A DNA stretch of 64,000 nt, taken from NCBI GenBank assembly GCA_000934385.1, contig KN880568.1, positions 1 to 64,000 on the forward strand, in the 5' to 3' direction. Numbering within the stretch: position 1 is the first letter of the stretch; each line of letters begins with the position of its first letter. The notes beneath the pieces were generated by a model. The model was given only the letters and a program-made list of their open reading frames with translations. It ran no database searches and was not told where the DNA came from. Made by a program: the position numbers and the translations under genes. Of the stretch, positions 35,785 to 47,060 are shown piece after piece. This stretch comes from Cylindrobasidium torrendii FP15055 ss-10. Its lineage: Eukaryota; Basidiomycota; Agaricomycetes; Agaricales; Physalacriaceae.

Positions 35785-37232
35785 ATGCCAAAGGACAATA
35801 GCAGACCGCTTCTCACTACGTCGGCAACCGACTTTGCCCTCCCCAACTATAACACCGCTATGGGTCTGAGCTCGCCCTCGTCGTTCTCCAACAGCTTGGA
35901 CACTACGTCTGCCCCTTACCAACGACAGCGCCGTCCCAGCGTGCTTATGCCCAAGGCTTATCTCACCGAGCCTAGACTCGCCAGCCCACTTCAAAGTTCG
36001 TTCAAGTTCGCGTCGGCACCGTCGTTGGCGGCGCGTTCCAGCAATACGACGATGCTCAGCACGTCGGCCAGCACCGGATCTTCCTCATCCTCCACTTCCT
36101 CATCATCCACCCCAAACTTCACTACCGACGAGGATACAGTCTTAGATCAGAAAATGGCCCGAGCTTACCGCTCTCCCCCACGGAGATATGCGTCAGCCGC
36201 CGTCGACACCCACGACTCACGTCCGTATCCCAAGCGGAAACTCTCGTTCCCGGTGCGTTTTCCTTTTCCGCCGAACAGAATCATCGACTTATGCTGTTAC
36301 TTTCAACAGCCCAAACAACCCCGCATCATGAATCTCTTAGCAGAAGAAGCGAAACCAGCGGAAAGTGAAGTCAAGTCGGAGGCCATCTTCCAACGCCTGC
36401 TTGCTGCTGAGGTCTCTAGCCCTCTTTGTTCCACACCACGTACTCCCCACGACCGTGGTCGTTTCCCAGAAGAAGCGGTCGACGATGACCACTGTGTTCG
36501 CGATGATTCGCCGAGCGACGACGACGACGACGACTTTGAGGTTCAATCCGACTCGCTCTTTAGACAACCCAGCAATACACAACCTATATCCATTGCAGGC
36601 CAGAAGAGAAGCTTTACCGGAGACGAGATTCCGAGGTCCCTGACAGGAAGTCCATGCCAGATGGATGTCGATGCTGTACGCTACCCTACTCGCCGCCGTT
36701 GTTACTCAGCGCTGACCTACTTTCTAGCCGTCCTGTTCACCCCGCTCAATCGCATCGTCGTTGAGTCAGTGGCGCTCCACGCCGCCGCCCACAACGGGAG
36801 CCATGCGCTCAACAAAGCGGAAATGTGAGTGTCTAACATTCGTAAACGTTCCCTTTGCTTGAGCTCATCCCATTCTCAGTTGACGACCGTTACGATCCCT
36901 ATCCTGCGAAGAGGCGGGCAGTCTCTCCTTCGATGTCCTATTTCCGCGATGGTCACCCCGCCCTTGGCTCACCTCGAGGCTCCAGGCCCATTGCCATCCC
37001 TATCTCGATACCTGCCTCAGTGATCAATTCGGCTGCATCTTCCCCCAGTATGGCAGGCCAATTCCCGAGACCTATGAGCGTTTCATCTAGCCCGACTCTA
37101 CGGTCCAGTATGGCTCTTGCTAGCCCTATTCTGCGCCCCCTTATGCGTGCTGGTCGCGACCGCAGCCGGGACCGCGGAGAACAAGATATCGAATGTGCGG
37201 GAGACGCTGTTGGCGGTCTCTCCCTCTCATGA
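35785..37232 (+). CDS. Serine/proline-rich protein of unknown function
   Basis: Four exons (35785-36252, 36310-36675, 36728-36824, 36880-37232) give 427 aa. The protein is mostly disordered, with runs of Ser and Asp. It carries two more constrained segments: PKQPRIMNLLAEEAKPAESEV and DDRYDPYPAKRRAVSPS. The second looks like a nuclear localisation signal with a proline-directed phosphosite. There is no recognisable catalytic domain. An upstream in-frame ATG at 35674 exists, but the chosen start leads straight into the patterned sequence and leaves a promoter between this gene and RRB1. It is likely a nuclear regulatory protein, by composition only. Confidence 0.65.
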
Positions 37233-37399
37233 TCAACCTCGTGCCGCTGGGCAAAGGGTTTCTGGTCATGTCTTCGTATCTAAGTTATTTGTTGCATCTT
37301 TGCATTCGCATCCTGTTCTTGCTTTCGCTCTTTATGTACACTGGATATCCAACAGCCTACTGTACACAGTCTGCATATACCTGTATTTCCTACTACTCG

Positions 37400-39637
37400 T
37401 CACGCCGGAGTGGCACCCTTGTTCATGACATATTCCCGTATTGCGACCTCTACGATTTCCACCATTTTAATAACTGCTTCCTCTTCCATAGTGCGACCGA
37501 CGAGTTGGATTGCGATTGGTGCACCATGAGAAGTACGCGCATCGTCTGACCCAACAGGAATGAGGCCCAGCATCGAGATTAACGAGGCACGTACACATTT
37601 CACTTGTGGTCTTGTCATTTAGGCTCAAGAAAGGCTCATCCACGAAGTTACGAGTGTCCACGTCGATCGATTCGTCCGCTTGGGCGACGGGAAGGGTGCA
37701 ACTGGTGTAGTCAAGGCCATTCCAGACTTTGGTATACTGACAAGAGTAAGACTCTTCGTGCCGGTAAACAGTCGCAGACACCTACTGCAGCCGAGTTGTT
37801 CCCGCCGTGCTTGGGAGCGACATACGCTGCGGTGGGGCAGATTATTGCATCTACAGGTCGACCAGTACCCGTTGCTGATGCAGTAGCATTCCAGTGGCCT
37901 AGGTATTCTGTGCGCAAAGCACGGCGCTCTTTCTGAAGCTGCCACAACTCAAATGCTGAGATACCATCTGCAGCAAACTCAACGCCTGGGTGAAACCCAT
38001 CAGCATCGACGGAGGCGGGGGTCATACTAGAAACCAGGGGCTCCTTGAGGTCTCGCAATACGGCTTCATAGTCTTCCAAATCCGCTGCCGCCCAGATGCC
38101 ATCCTAACCATGAATCAGAACCCGGAGAGTCATTATAATTCGCAGGGCTTACGACTGTGGCCAAAATCTCCTTGTGCTTAATTGGCTGCCAATCTATGAC
38201 TGTTGTTGGTTAGCGTAGCACTGAGTATTTTGACCGAAACCTGGGACCGCGATGATACCGCTGACTTGCCTTTGTGTCCGGCGTCGAGCAGCGCCTGCTT
38301 CACAATTTCGAGGCCGCGACGAATGGGCGGTTGCGGGACAACCAAACCATCATTCCACATGATTCCAAAACAGAGGTTCTGGCCGTTGTTGTGATTGACC
38401 AGATTGTACTCATCGTTGGACCATGGCTTGGGAATAACAAGGGGGTCAAGCATCCACGACCGCGCACCAATGACGGCCTGCATAAATGCTTTGACACCTT
38501 GGATACTATCGGACATGGGACCCAAGACGGACAGAACGGAGTCTTGCCCCTCCATCGAGTTGACGCAGCCAGCATAGGGCACTCGCCCCGCAGAAGGCCG
38601 AAGCCCGTACAATCCGCAAAAAGCTGCAGGGATGCGAATGGAGCTGTGGAGGGATGTAACGAAAGCCGTTGAGGATGCATCTAGCGCCTTACCCTCCGAT
38701 GTCAGATCCTACTCCTGGGAAATGTTCAGAAGTTTTACACCTTTCCTTAAAATGGACGGACCCAAAGGGCTTCCTCTCATGGCTGATCACGAAGCAAATC
38801 AGCAAAACACTTACACGGTATATTGCTACTTGCCTATAAGCGCCCCTTCTCCTCCTGAAGAACCTCCACTTGTGAGTGCGCGATTATAAGGATTGACTGT
38901 GCGCCCGAAGATGTTGTTGAAGGTCTCTGCCCACTAGATACACGCTACCGTTAGCGGCGAAGGAGGACTATACAATAATTGGAGCTGTTACCATTAGGGT
39001 CTGTGGGACATTTGTCTTTACAAAGGGCACAGCACCCAGTGACTCGAGTACATCAACCAGGACCGAGTTTTTGTCAGCCTTCTTGCCAATCCAGGAGGCA
39101 TAACCTGCAAGCAGTGGTTATAAAGTCGTAAAGGTGAAGCCATGCTATGATACTAGCCCATTGTTGAATCAATTCCGCGGATGTTGATTTGGTCCTTGAG
39201 TGAGACGGGAAGCCCGTGAAGAGGACCCATAACGTGGCCATGCTCCTTCAGATAGATATCCAGCTCCTCAGCGCGTTGCAGAGCCTGATCGACAAAAATC
39301 TCTGTCAAACAGTTTACCTGTAAAAGTTGTTGGGCTCGCTCAGCGGCGTTTACATGCGACGCACAAGCTGGTGCGCTATGATGGCACGTTTGTAGAATGC
39401 GGTAGTGACCTCGACGGAGCTCCAGCGTGCATCGGCCAAGTTCGCCAGTAGTTTGGTGACGGACGATTCTGTGATCTGTAGCTCTTTGGACGACAACATA
39501 CGGCATCTCTGGGGAAACGCCGTGACATCCAGCTGAGAATTGGGAGGGAGAGCATCCTGTGGGACAACCCAGCCCGGTGGGATTGAATTCTTTATCTGCT
39601 CACGCTTTTCATACACACGCGATTTCCAGTCTGCCAT
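37400..39637 (-). CDS. Amidase-signature family enzyme (general amidase/acetamidase type)
   Basis: Eleven exons (39637-39365, 39317-39158, 39104-38992, 38933-38834, 38782-38762, 38714-38693, 38643-38270, 38199-38153, 38103-37786, 37736-37595, 37545-37400) give 571 aa, typical of fungal acetamidases. The catalytic triad is visible: Lys132 in PVSLKDQ, cis-Ser207 in TSGGSSGGEGAL and nucleophile Ser231 in GSDIGGSIR. GAPIAIQLVG near the end is also characteristic. The enzyme should hydrolyse small carboxylic amides to acid and ammonia in the cytosol; the exact substrate is unknown. Three introns appear to start with GC rather than GT (after 39158, 38834 and 38270); two have the classic AG|GCAAGT donor. 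Exons of 21 and 22 nt encode the residues around the nucleophile. The catalytic sequence is intact, so this is not a pseudogene. Confidence 0.88.
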
Positions 39638-39847
39638 GGTACCCGCAGGAATCACTAAGGAGGGTTATAAGCTGCAAGCGTATGTAAACTCGGAATTGAT
39701 CTGAAGATAGGACGGAACGCCTGGGCCGGACCGTGGGAATTCTTCGTCCCTTCTGCTCAAACGTCCACCACGGGCGCAACGTAGCAGCGGCATCGCGTCC
39801 TCCTCGAGCTTGACTTTTTTCTCCGCAAACACTTTCATATCCTCACC

Positions 39848-41597
39848 ATGGTGCTATCTATGGATTCACTTCGATATAGTTTGGTCCATCGAAACGCTCA
39901 TGCGACGTTCCCCGCGTTAGCATTGGTAACCTCGTTTTTTGCCGGCGCCCACACCCTCATCCCAGTTTCTGTCTTTTTGGCCACCCTTGTCCTATATGGA
40001 CCTTGGCTCTACTACCGTCGCCGCTCCGGCATGCATTTCTTCGTACTCACAGTGGCGCTCGCGCTATCCAAAACCCTCCGGTGGATCATGGCGGCTTGGA
40101 CGGGTTTGACGAGCCCCGCATCTGCTGTTGCTGCGCTACTCGCCGCATCCGGGGTCACTGCAGCCATCGCAGTGGCAGTGCTCATGGTATCCGTCTACCT
40201 CAAGGCTCGCATCCCGTCCGCAGTGGCGCAGGTGATTGTCTTTCCCACGCTCTGGGCCACAACCTGGTGGTGTGTCGTGCACATCAGTCCCATAGGAAGA
40301 TTGACGATTTGGACACCGGTCTTCGACGCGCCAGGGTATGCTTGGCTGCTCAGTGCTGTCGGACCTTTGGCCAATGATTGGATTGCTGCAGCATGGGGTG
40401 TCATCGGGGCTGAAGCGGCAGGACAAACCATCATGGGCGAGGCAAGAGACGAAGAACGTTCTCTTCTCGATGGTCCGCAGCCTTCGAACGTGGTCAGTAC
40501 GACTTCCAGGACGAAATTAGCCACCGCCGGTCTCACCACGTTCCTGCTTGCACTCGCCATTCCCTCATTCTTCATTGATACCACGCCACTCGCAGCTTCA
40601 ACATCTGGAACAACAACTGCTTTGACCATTGGCTGTGTGCTTCCACCACGCATTCCCGGCCGCGCACTTTCTTTCCAGGACTACCTCAAAGAAACCTCGC
40701 ACTTGTGGAATGCTGCAGACATCCTTCTCTGGCCAGAGAGCGCTGTCAGGTTTGATAGCAAAGAGGCTCGGGATGACGCATTTGCTGAACTGGCGGGCAA
40801 TTTGAAGAAATACTCCAAGGCTCTCATCGGGGTTGGATTCATTGATACCACGGTGGATCCAGCAGACAAGACTGGTGAAAGCACGTTACAGCGAAATGGA
40901 GTGGCATTCATCTCAAGGGATTCTGACAAGCCTCAACTGCTGTATTACAAGAGACACCTCGTGCCGTGTAAGCCGGCCCCCGCCATTTGGAGACAACGTG
41001 CTAATTCAGCTCACAGTCGCCGAGTCGTTTGCCCTGTCAAGCTCACCCCCTCCGCCTGAGATCTTCAATTACGGTATTTCTGTCAAAGGGCAGCGACAGC
41101 AACGTCCTGTCCCAGTGTCAACCAGCATCTGCCTTGACTTTGCGATGCCCAACCCATTTGCGGAGCTCGCCTCCAAGCCTGCCATCGTTCTCGCACCAGC
41201 GTACACATGGGAACGATCCATTGGAGAGTTAATGTGGCAACAGGTCAGAGAGCGTGCGATTGAGCTGGACACCACAATCCTGTTTTGCGATGGCGGACAT
41301 GAAGGCTTCAGTGGTGTTGCCAGCAAAGGAATGTCAGAGGCCGTTCAGACAGGTCGGGGCTCCTGGACTCGGGCCATTGGCATAGCGTACCCCTTCGACA
41401 ACGCCAGGTCGATATACGGCACGTACGGCGACTGGGTACCACTGGTCCTCGCGCTGATTGCTTGTGCAATTGGAACGTCCGGAGATCTGGCGTCCTCGGC
41501 CATTGAAAAGCTGCAGGATACTTCGTTCGAGAGGCTGAACCCGGTGGGGTGGTGGAGGCGCCGAAGGGAGAACCAGGAGCCGCTCGTGGTGCTTTAA
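39848..41597 (+). CDS. Membrane nitrilase-fold protein resembling apolipoprotein N-acyltransferase (Lnt)
   Basis: Two exons (39848-40967, 41017-41597) give 566 aa. About six hydrophobic helices fill the first 260 residues. A carbon-nitrogen hydrolase domain then carries the triad: Glu297 in LLWPESAV, Lys368 in YYKRHLVPF and Cys412 in STSICLDFAMP. A further hydrophobic helix sits near the C-terminus (WVPLVLALIACAIG). Helices, then nitrilase domain, then a last helix is the layout of bacterial Lnt, which N-acylates lipoproteins. Fungi lack that substrate, so the true reaction is unknown; an acyl transfer at the ER or plasma membrane is an inference. The gene is divergent from the amidase, whose start is 210 bp away, though the two hydrolase families are unrelated. 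Confidence 0.82.
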
Positions 41598-41828
41598 GTA
41601 GGAGTATTCTTCACGTACCTTTCTTTGTAAACAAGTTTGTATATTGGCATCCGTTGTCAATCCGTTGTACTTAGCTATAGGAATTTTAATCCATGTGCCC
41701 AGTCTAAGCTTGAAGAAAATGAAAAAGTCCGAGATGAAGTCGATCACTCCTTCGACAGAGTCCATCAAGTGGTGGTCAGATAGCCGTTCTGCAGGGCTGG
41801 AACACCACCTGGTACACACGCGTCCGGA

Positions 41829-43973
41829 TTGCTCAAAAGCACGGTGCAACGGTCATTCACGCCCTTCACAAGTCTTTTGTACGACTTGTCTGCAGTCCCA
41901 ACGCCTCCTACAGTAGCAGCCGTCGCGCAGAGCCTGCGCGGGTTTCTGTCGCGCCGATCTGATTCATCGGACAGCCGGTCCACATCGCGCAGCCCGTACC
42001 GTATACCGCCCAAGCCGGTCCCTGTCGCGTCCGACTTCGATAGCGACAGCTTTTTGCAGCTTAGCCGCTCAGAGCTGCCTATCCCAGAAGATAACCCCAC
42101 CCCCGACACTTGTCATCCGTCCACCAGCCGCAGCGACGTCCTCAATCGTCTGCGAAACATATCAAGAGTTTCGTTAACGCATTCCTTCCGAGTCCGCCGC
42201 AAATCCCGACGAAGCACCGGACACGCAGACACGCAGACGGACCCCATACTTGAGCAGTTTCCCGCTCCCCCAAGTCACATTCCCGCAGCGCACGACAAGT
42301 CCTCGAATCCCATTTCACCCATTACACCTTCATCCATCCAATTCACCCCACCGAAGACCACCAATCGACGTTTTTCTCTCCGCTGGAAACGGTCCAACAA
42401 GCCCAGTTCATCGAACAGCACTGACATCGCGTGCCCGTCGCCTCAAGACTCATACGAGGACAATATCAAGCCATTGCCTCCAGTCCCTTGTGCAAGACTT
42501 TCGGAGCCACACCTCCCCATCATCACATATCACCTTGTTGACCCACCCGATTCGACCGTATCGCCGTCGCGTTCCACTCACGATCTACTCGGACGAGGAT
42601 CTCGTATTTCCCTTGCACCTCCAGACCCATCTTGGCTCAGCCGGGAACTGCATATCGGAACGCCGCACACTCCTCTTTCGTTGTTAGAAGTTCCTACAGT
42701 ACCATCTCAGGTGTGTTACACTCGTATGCCTATGAACTTCACTAAACTTCACCCAGTCTGCCCCCGAATCACCCCTTCCGCTGCCTATTCCTCCTCGTTT
42801 TGCACGGACCGAATCCACAAATAGTATATCCTTTTCCGTGATCGACTCCCACCTCGAGGCCTACGCACAACGTGTGCACACTGTCTGTTCTTCGCGGTCT
42901 GTCTCAGCGAAGTCATCCACATCTTCGCTCTCAAGAAGAACTAGTAGCACACTTTTCGTCAAGGAAATCAGTGAAGACACAACAGCTACCCCCGTCAGTA
43001 GTGCTTATAGCATGTTCTCCTCATGTAGGATCATCTGACTAACACGCCGCTAGGACCTGCCGAAGACCCTCTTATTCAAGCCCGCAGGGTCCCCCGGATC
43101 CTTCTCTTTTGACCCATCACCTTCAGTTGAATACTTCACACCCAAACTCGGTGCATCGCAAGTTTCCCTCCAGGCGATCTTTGCACCTTCACCTTCATCA
43201 TCTGGCCTCCATTCGAGTGATCAAGCCGGCCCCTTTGCTCGCTTCATCCCTCCACCTGAACCTACCCTCGATCTTGCCTCTCTTCCCCCCAATCTTCTCA
43301 CCGCACTCCTCGAAACCATCCTCAGGGATACAGGATTCCCTATGTCACATCGTAATACATCCACTATGGAATACTACGGAAAGCAGGAAGGTGTCGTCGA
43401 CTTTGGCGGAGGCACCGACTATAGTGGCGTGCAGTTCTTTTCGGAACCGCCTCCGCGTCATGCAGAGCCTGAGGTGCGTCTGTGAGTATCAGAAATTCGA
43501 TTTACTTACATTTTTACAGCCAGAGATCCCACAATCCCCGTATGTCCCCAACCCAGATGTAATCGAACAAAACAACATGTTCGAGTTTGCGCTTGGCTCA
43601 GCACCAAATGTGCTTTTCGGACGCTACAAGCAATATGGACAGGTCAGCTCGATGTACAAATGATTAAATTTGGACTGACTGGTCCCAGCTTGGCGTACTG
43701 GCATGGTGCTCAGAGTTTGGCGAGCTCATCGATGCATTGAAGACTCTTGGATTCCAGGGAAATATGTTTGTTAGCACTCGGACAATAGCACTGAAGACGT
43801 GCGAAGATATCCTCCGGCTGCGTATGCCAGAGGTGCAAATGCAGATCATCGTTATGTATTTATCGTCGCAGGTCGCGCGCCTTCGCCGCTTCTTAGACGG
43901 CGACAGGGTTTGGGAAGATTATCCCGAGTTTACCTTTCCTCTTGAACCTATGGGCAAGCCCCCTTCGATGTAG
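41829..43973 (+). CDS. Serine-rich protein with a conserved C-terminal domain, function unknown
   Basis: Five exons (41829-42710, 42757-42993, 43054-43473, 43520-43642, 43689-43973) give 648 aa. All junctions are phase 0. The first about 480 residues are Ser/Pro/Arg-rich and disordered. The last about 130 residues look globular: FEFALGSAPNVLFGRYKQYGQLGVLAWCSEFGELIDALKTLGF, then ALKTCEDILRLR and IIVMYLSSQVARLRRFLDGD, mostly helices. I do not recognise the domain by name. The C-terminal part is probably the conserved one and may mediate protein contacts. The start could be one of several; this ATG gives the longest clean model. Confidence 0.7.
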
Positions 43974-44544
43974 GTCGATAATAGGTGCCCGTCATTTATG
44001 ATAATGCTGTGTTGATATGTAGTACTCGCGCGCACTGTACCATCGCTCATGCCCACCAACGACCCTTCTCATGTACCGAATATCATATCATGACGAATTA
44101 CAGACAACGATATCCATATATTGACCGAATGCGCTCTAGTAGAATGTCGATGTATCTGTCGGTCGCCGCCTGAATGACCAAGACCTTGAATAATGTGTCC
44201 AATCTGCGTCTCGACGACCTGTCCGTTTCGCAAACTAAACCACCTCTATGTATCCTCGGATGCCCTAAACAAAGAGGAAAGTTTCTGACAAGAGACGAAG
44301 GCTGGGGACGCGACCAGATAGCCCCGACCAATGCCAGATGAGAGTGCTAATGAAAACTGTCGAGGTGTGCTGCTTACATATGTCAAAGTGTGACGGTCAC
44401 GATGTGGCGCATTCAAAGCGCAACAGTCTAGTCTCTTGATGCCCAGCGGCTAGCAAGTACTTTTTCGACAGCGGGATCGCATATTCAATGACTTGGTCTG
44501 AGTTGGGGGGGTGACAATATGGAGCAAATACGATATATAGCAAG
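43974..44544. other. Convergent 571-bp region
   Basis: It lies between the stops of the preceding plus-strand gene and the Mgr2/Romo1 gene on the minus strand. I see no gene or repeat. Confidence 0.55.
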
Positions 44545-45106
44545 CTACTTTTGCTCCGAGGCGCGCTCAGCACTCCAGCGCGCCTGCATTACTTTGAATC
44601 CTTCATGTCGCGTTTGAACAAGTATTGGCGACGATTCAAGGAATTGTGCATGGTAGGAGGACATGGGAGCATCATTACGGATAACCTAGAATGCATTACA
44701 CCTTGAAAGTAGAACTTGAAATGAGGTGGACGTACGGCTCCAATGGACAGGAAGAAGCCCAGCGAGGCGGCGCTACCAAGCATGATTCTCGAAAGGGTTG
44801 AGAGGACGCCACGCGGCCCAGCGCCATGTCTGCCCGACGGGGTTAGTGGACGTATGCGCCCGGAACGCGCAATTCCGCACCTCATAATTTGCCATGAACC
44901 GAAGATGAACCCAATGGTCAGTCCAACGCCCGACCCCATGAGGCCACCCATCCTGCTTGAGGTCGGTGCACTGTTGTGTAGAGAGGGCTGGATGCACTTA
45001 CTTCACTGAATTTGGGTTAGTTTTCCGGGCACGAAAAGAAAGAGCGCGACGCACTTTTGTCGAAGACAGAAACCTCATGCTTTTGCTTCTTCTGGAACTG
45101 CGACAT
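44545..45106 (-). CDS. MGR2: Mgr2/Romo1 inner-membrane protein of the TIM23 complex
   Basis: Five exons (45106-45055, 45005-45002, 44952-44881, 44829-44736, 44685-44545) give 120 aa. Two glycine-rich membrane helices are visible (MGSGVGLTIGFIFGSW and LGSAASLGFFLSIGAV). These and the FDKMKMG start match Romo1/Mgr2, where the GxxxG-type helices gate the lateral exit of the TIM23 translocase in mitochondria. The tail is about 40 residues beyond the last helix, longer than in animal Romo1. The second exon is only 4 nt long: it completes one codon and starts the next (Met-Lys). Flanking 49-bp introns both have strong signals, the first with a CTAAC branch. Without this exon the conserved FDxxKMG sequence cannot be joined in frame. 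Confidence 0.85.
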
Positions 45107-45226
45107 TCGGGATAGAGAGCGGTTGGCCTGGGTTGGGTGCGGGGAGGGCAGGGACAGGGTATTCCCAAATCGTCGTGCGGTGGTCGAGTTATGAGCAAGG
45201 TTGAGCACGTGTTAACCACTTTGGTC

Positions 45227-46426
45227 ATGGACTCCCAATTCCCAAGGTTTCCCAACGCTCAACAAGCCCAAATCAGTGTGTATATAGCCTCAAGTAGCTG
45301 GATTTATCTCATCTCATTCTAGTCCGCTCACACCAGAGGGATATATTCCATCTGTCTTCGCTCAGAGAACAGGTTGACACTGTCCTTCGATCTTGGCTCG
45401 GTATGCAATGTTGTGGGCGTTGTCATCCATGCTCAAGCTCAACAGGAACCAGATGGATAGGGAGGAGGGAGAAGGAAATTGACTTGCTTGTCAAATGGCT
45501 GTATTTCGGCATGACCGTAGGACTTGGTGCGCAGATCATTTCGCTGCATAGTACATGTCCTGAGCTTTACGCATAGGAACCCGCACACTAGGCGAAGAAT
45601 ATACCAACATCTATCAATACTCCAGCTCTAGTGGACGCCTGTTATCTCAAGTCTTGCGAATAAGCGCAGTACTGGGACCAACACTGCCAGCATACCTAGC
45701 CTCCCGTGCATCTGATTTCTCCCAATACCCGAGACTCGCCTCGTTCTTCAAGCGCATACCAAGTACCCTCGGCATTTTCGTAGAGATTAATCTTGCTATC
45801 TTTTACTTCACGGGGACGTATTACCATGTCGCCAAACGCGCGCTGGGGATCAAATACGTGAGTTCTTTTCTGTGACCGCCGCTGCATAGACTCAGGTTGT
45901 TCAGCTGTCCGCAACACCAGAAAACCCAAACGTACGACCCCCTTCATACTCTTTACTCGGCTTGTTACTTGTAGTACGCCTGGGACATCGACTTGTCTCT
46001 TTCCTGCGCGAGCGATATGCCTCACCAGAAGCGCGTCCCACAAACAACGCGACGGGGCGCGCGCCGACACAAGAGACTTTCCTGGATGATAGACCTATTT
46101 CGTCTCTCACTGCATACACGGAGGCAGATGACTATGTCAAGCCAGCGGAAGATGACACGGGAACAGCACTCGACATTCCATCCATCGCACCCGATGCGCG
46201 TACGAACCGGAATTGCACTTTGTGTTTGGAAGAAAGAACAGATAGTTGTGCAACAGAATGCGGACATCTTTTTTGCTGGTCCTGTATCATGGGATGGGGA
46301 AGAGAGAAGGTACGAGGTCGATTTATTTGTTGAGCAAGTTGTCTTAACCACGACCAACAGGCTGAGTGTCCACTTTGCCGCCAGTCACTATCCGTCACAC
46401 AGCTGCTGCCAATCTATAACCTGTAA
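45227..46426 (+). CDS. PEX10: Peroxisomal RING ubiquitin ligase PEX10
   Basis: Six exons (45227-45275, 45323-45400, 45446-45526, 45577-45857, 45905-46309, 46361-46426) give 319 aa. The N-terminal Pex2/Pex12-type domain shows the family's SSLREQV...RSWLGTRW and [12 protein letters not shown] patterns with membrane-embedded helices. A C3HC4 RING finger ends the protein: [25 protein letters not shown], then CPLCRQ. With Pex2 and Pex12, Pex10 forms the ligase that ubiquitinates the import receptor Pex5 at the peroxisome membrane. The SSLREQ start and RING spacing favour PEX10 over PEX2 or PEX12. An in-frame ATG at 45191 would add 12 residues. The stop lies 50 bp from the stop of the SmE gene. Confidence 0.92.
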
Positions 46427-46476
46427 TGATAGACGTACTGTATTAATACAACATGATGGAAGCGGAGATATCGAGA

Positions 46477-46933
46477 TCAGGAAATTTGTTGGATGAGGGT
46501 AATGTTGTCGCCCTTGAGAAGTATGCGACCTGTAGGTGATCAGCAGTGTTCTTAATGGACGCAAAGAGCACACACCAAGATCTCTCCTTGGCTTGGCCTC
46601 CTGTGTGAATACCTCGGCAGCCTCTTCCAACACCAAGTTCATGAATTCGTCGAAGCCCTGGGCAATAATTAGATCAAAAGAGCTCGTAAGGCGGGAGTAC
46701 GCACTACGATCCGACCTTCGATGCGCATCTCGATGTTATCGTAGAGCCATATGACAACTTTGGTTTTCTGCAAGAGATGAGACGGGTTCTACTGGAAGAT
46801 GTGTGGGCGTCTGACCTGCTGCAGATTTTTGAAGATCACATTCTGTTGAACACGATGAGGATAAGGAATGGAATAATTCCAGACGACCACGTACGATGGG
46901 CTGAACCATCACGCGTTGCTGACGTCCCGACAT
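46477..46933 (-). CDS. SME1: Small nuclear ribonucleoprotein SmE
   Basis: Five exons (46933-46895, 46841-46815, 46767-46705, 46657-46576, 46529-46477) give only 87 aa, near the family norm. The Sm1 motif is [29 protein letters not shown] and the Sm2 motif is RILLKGDNITLI. Together with the N-ter MSGRQQRVMVQPI they identify SmE rather than another Sm or LSm protein. It is one of seven subunits of the ring around U1, U2, U4 and U5 snRNAs, so it is essential for removing the many introns seen here. Five exons for 87 residues is intron-dense. The third donor was set one codon later than the first GT, because this keeps the conserved valine and gives GTGCGT. Confidence 0.95.
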
Positions 46934-47060
46934 AGTGGATTGAGGCGCGGAGGAGACGACGTTTAATGTTTGTGAAGGCGGCAGGAAGCAAAGCTGAGAA
47001 CTCACGTGGCTGGCATCTTCCTGAACTGAACCCTCACGGACGCGTCAATCACCCTCCACT

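Noticed and set aside
37400..39637. Amidase as a pseudogene, because of broken frames
   Set aside because: All breaks are explained by short introns, some with GC donors, and the full Lys-Ser-Ser triad is intact.
46966..47060. Earlier ATG (46966) as the dynein start
   Set aside because: Kept as an alternative only. It lies 33 bp from the SmE start codon and its added residues show no dynein-like sequence, while 47061 with a 46-bp intron leaves a more realistic promoter.
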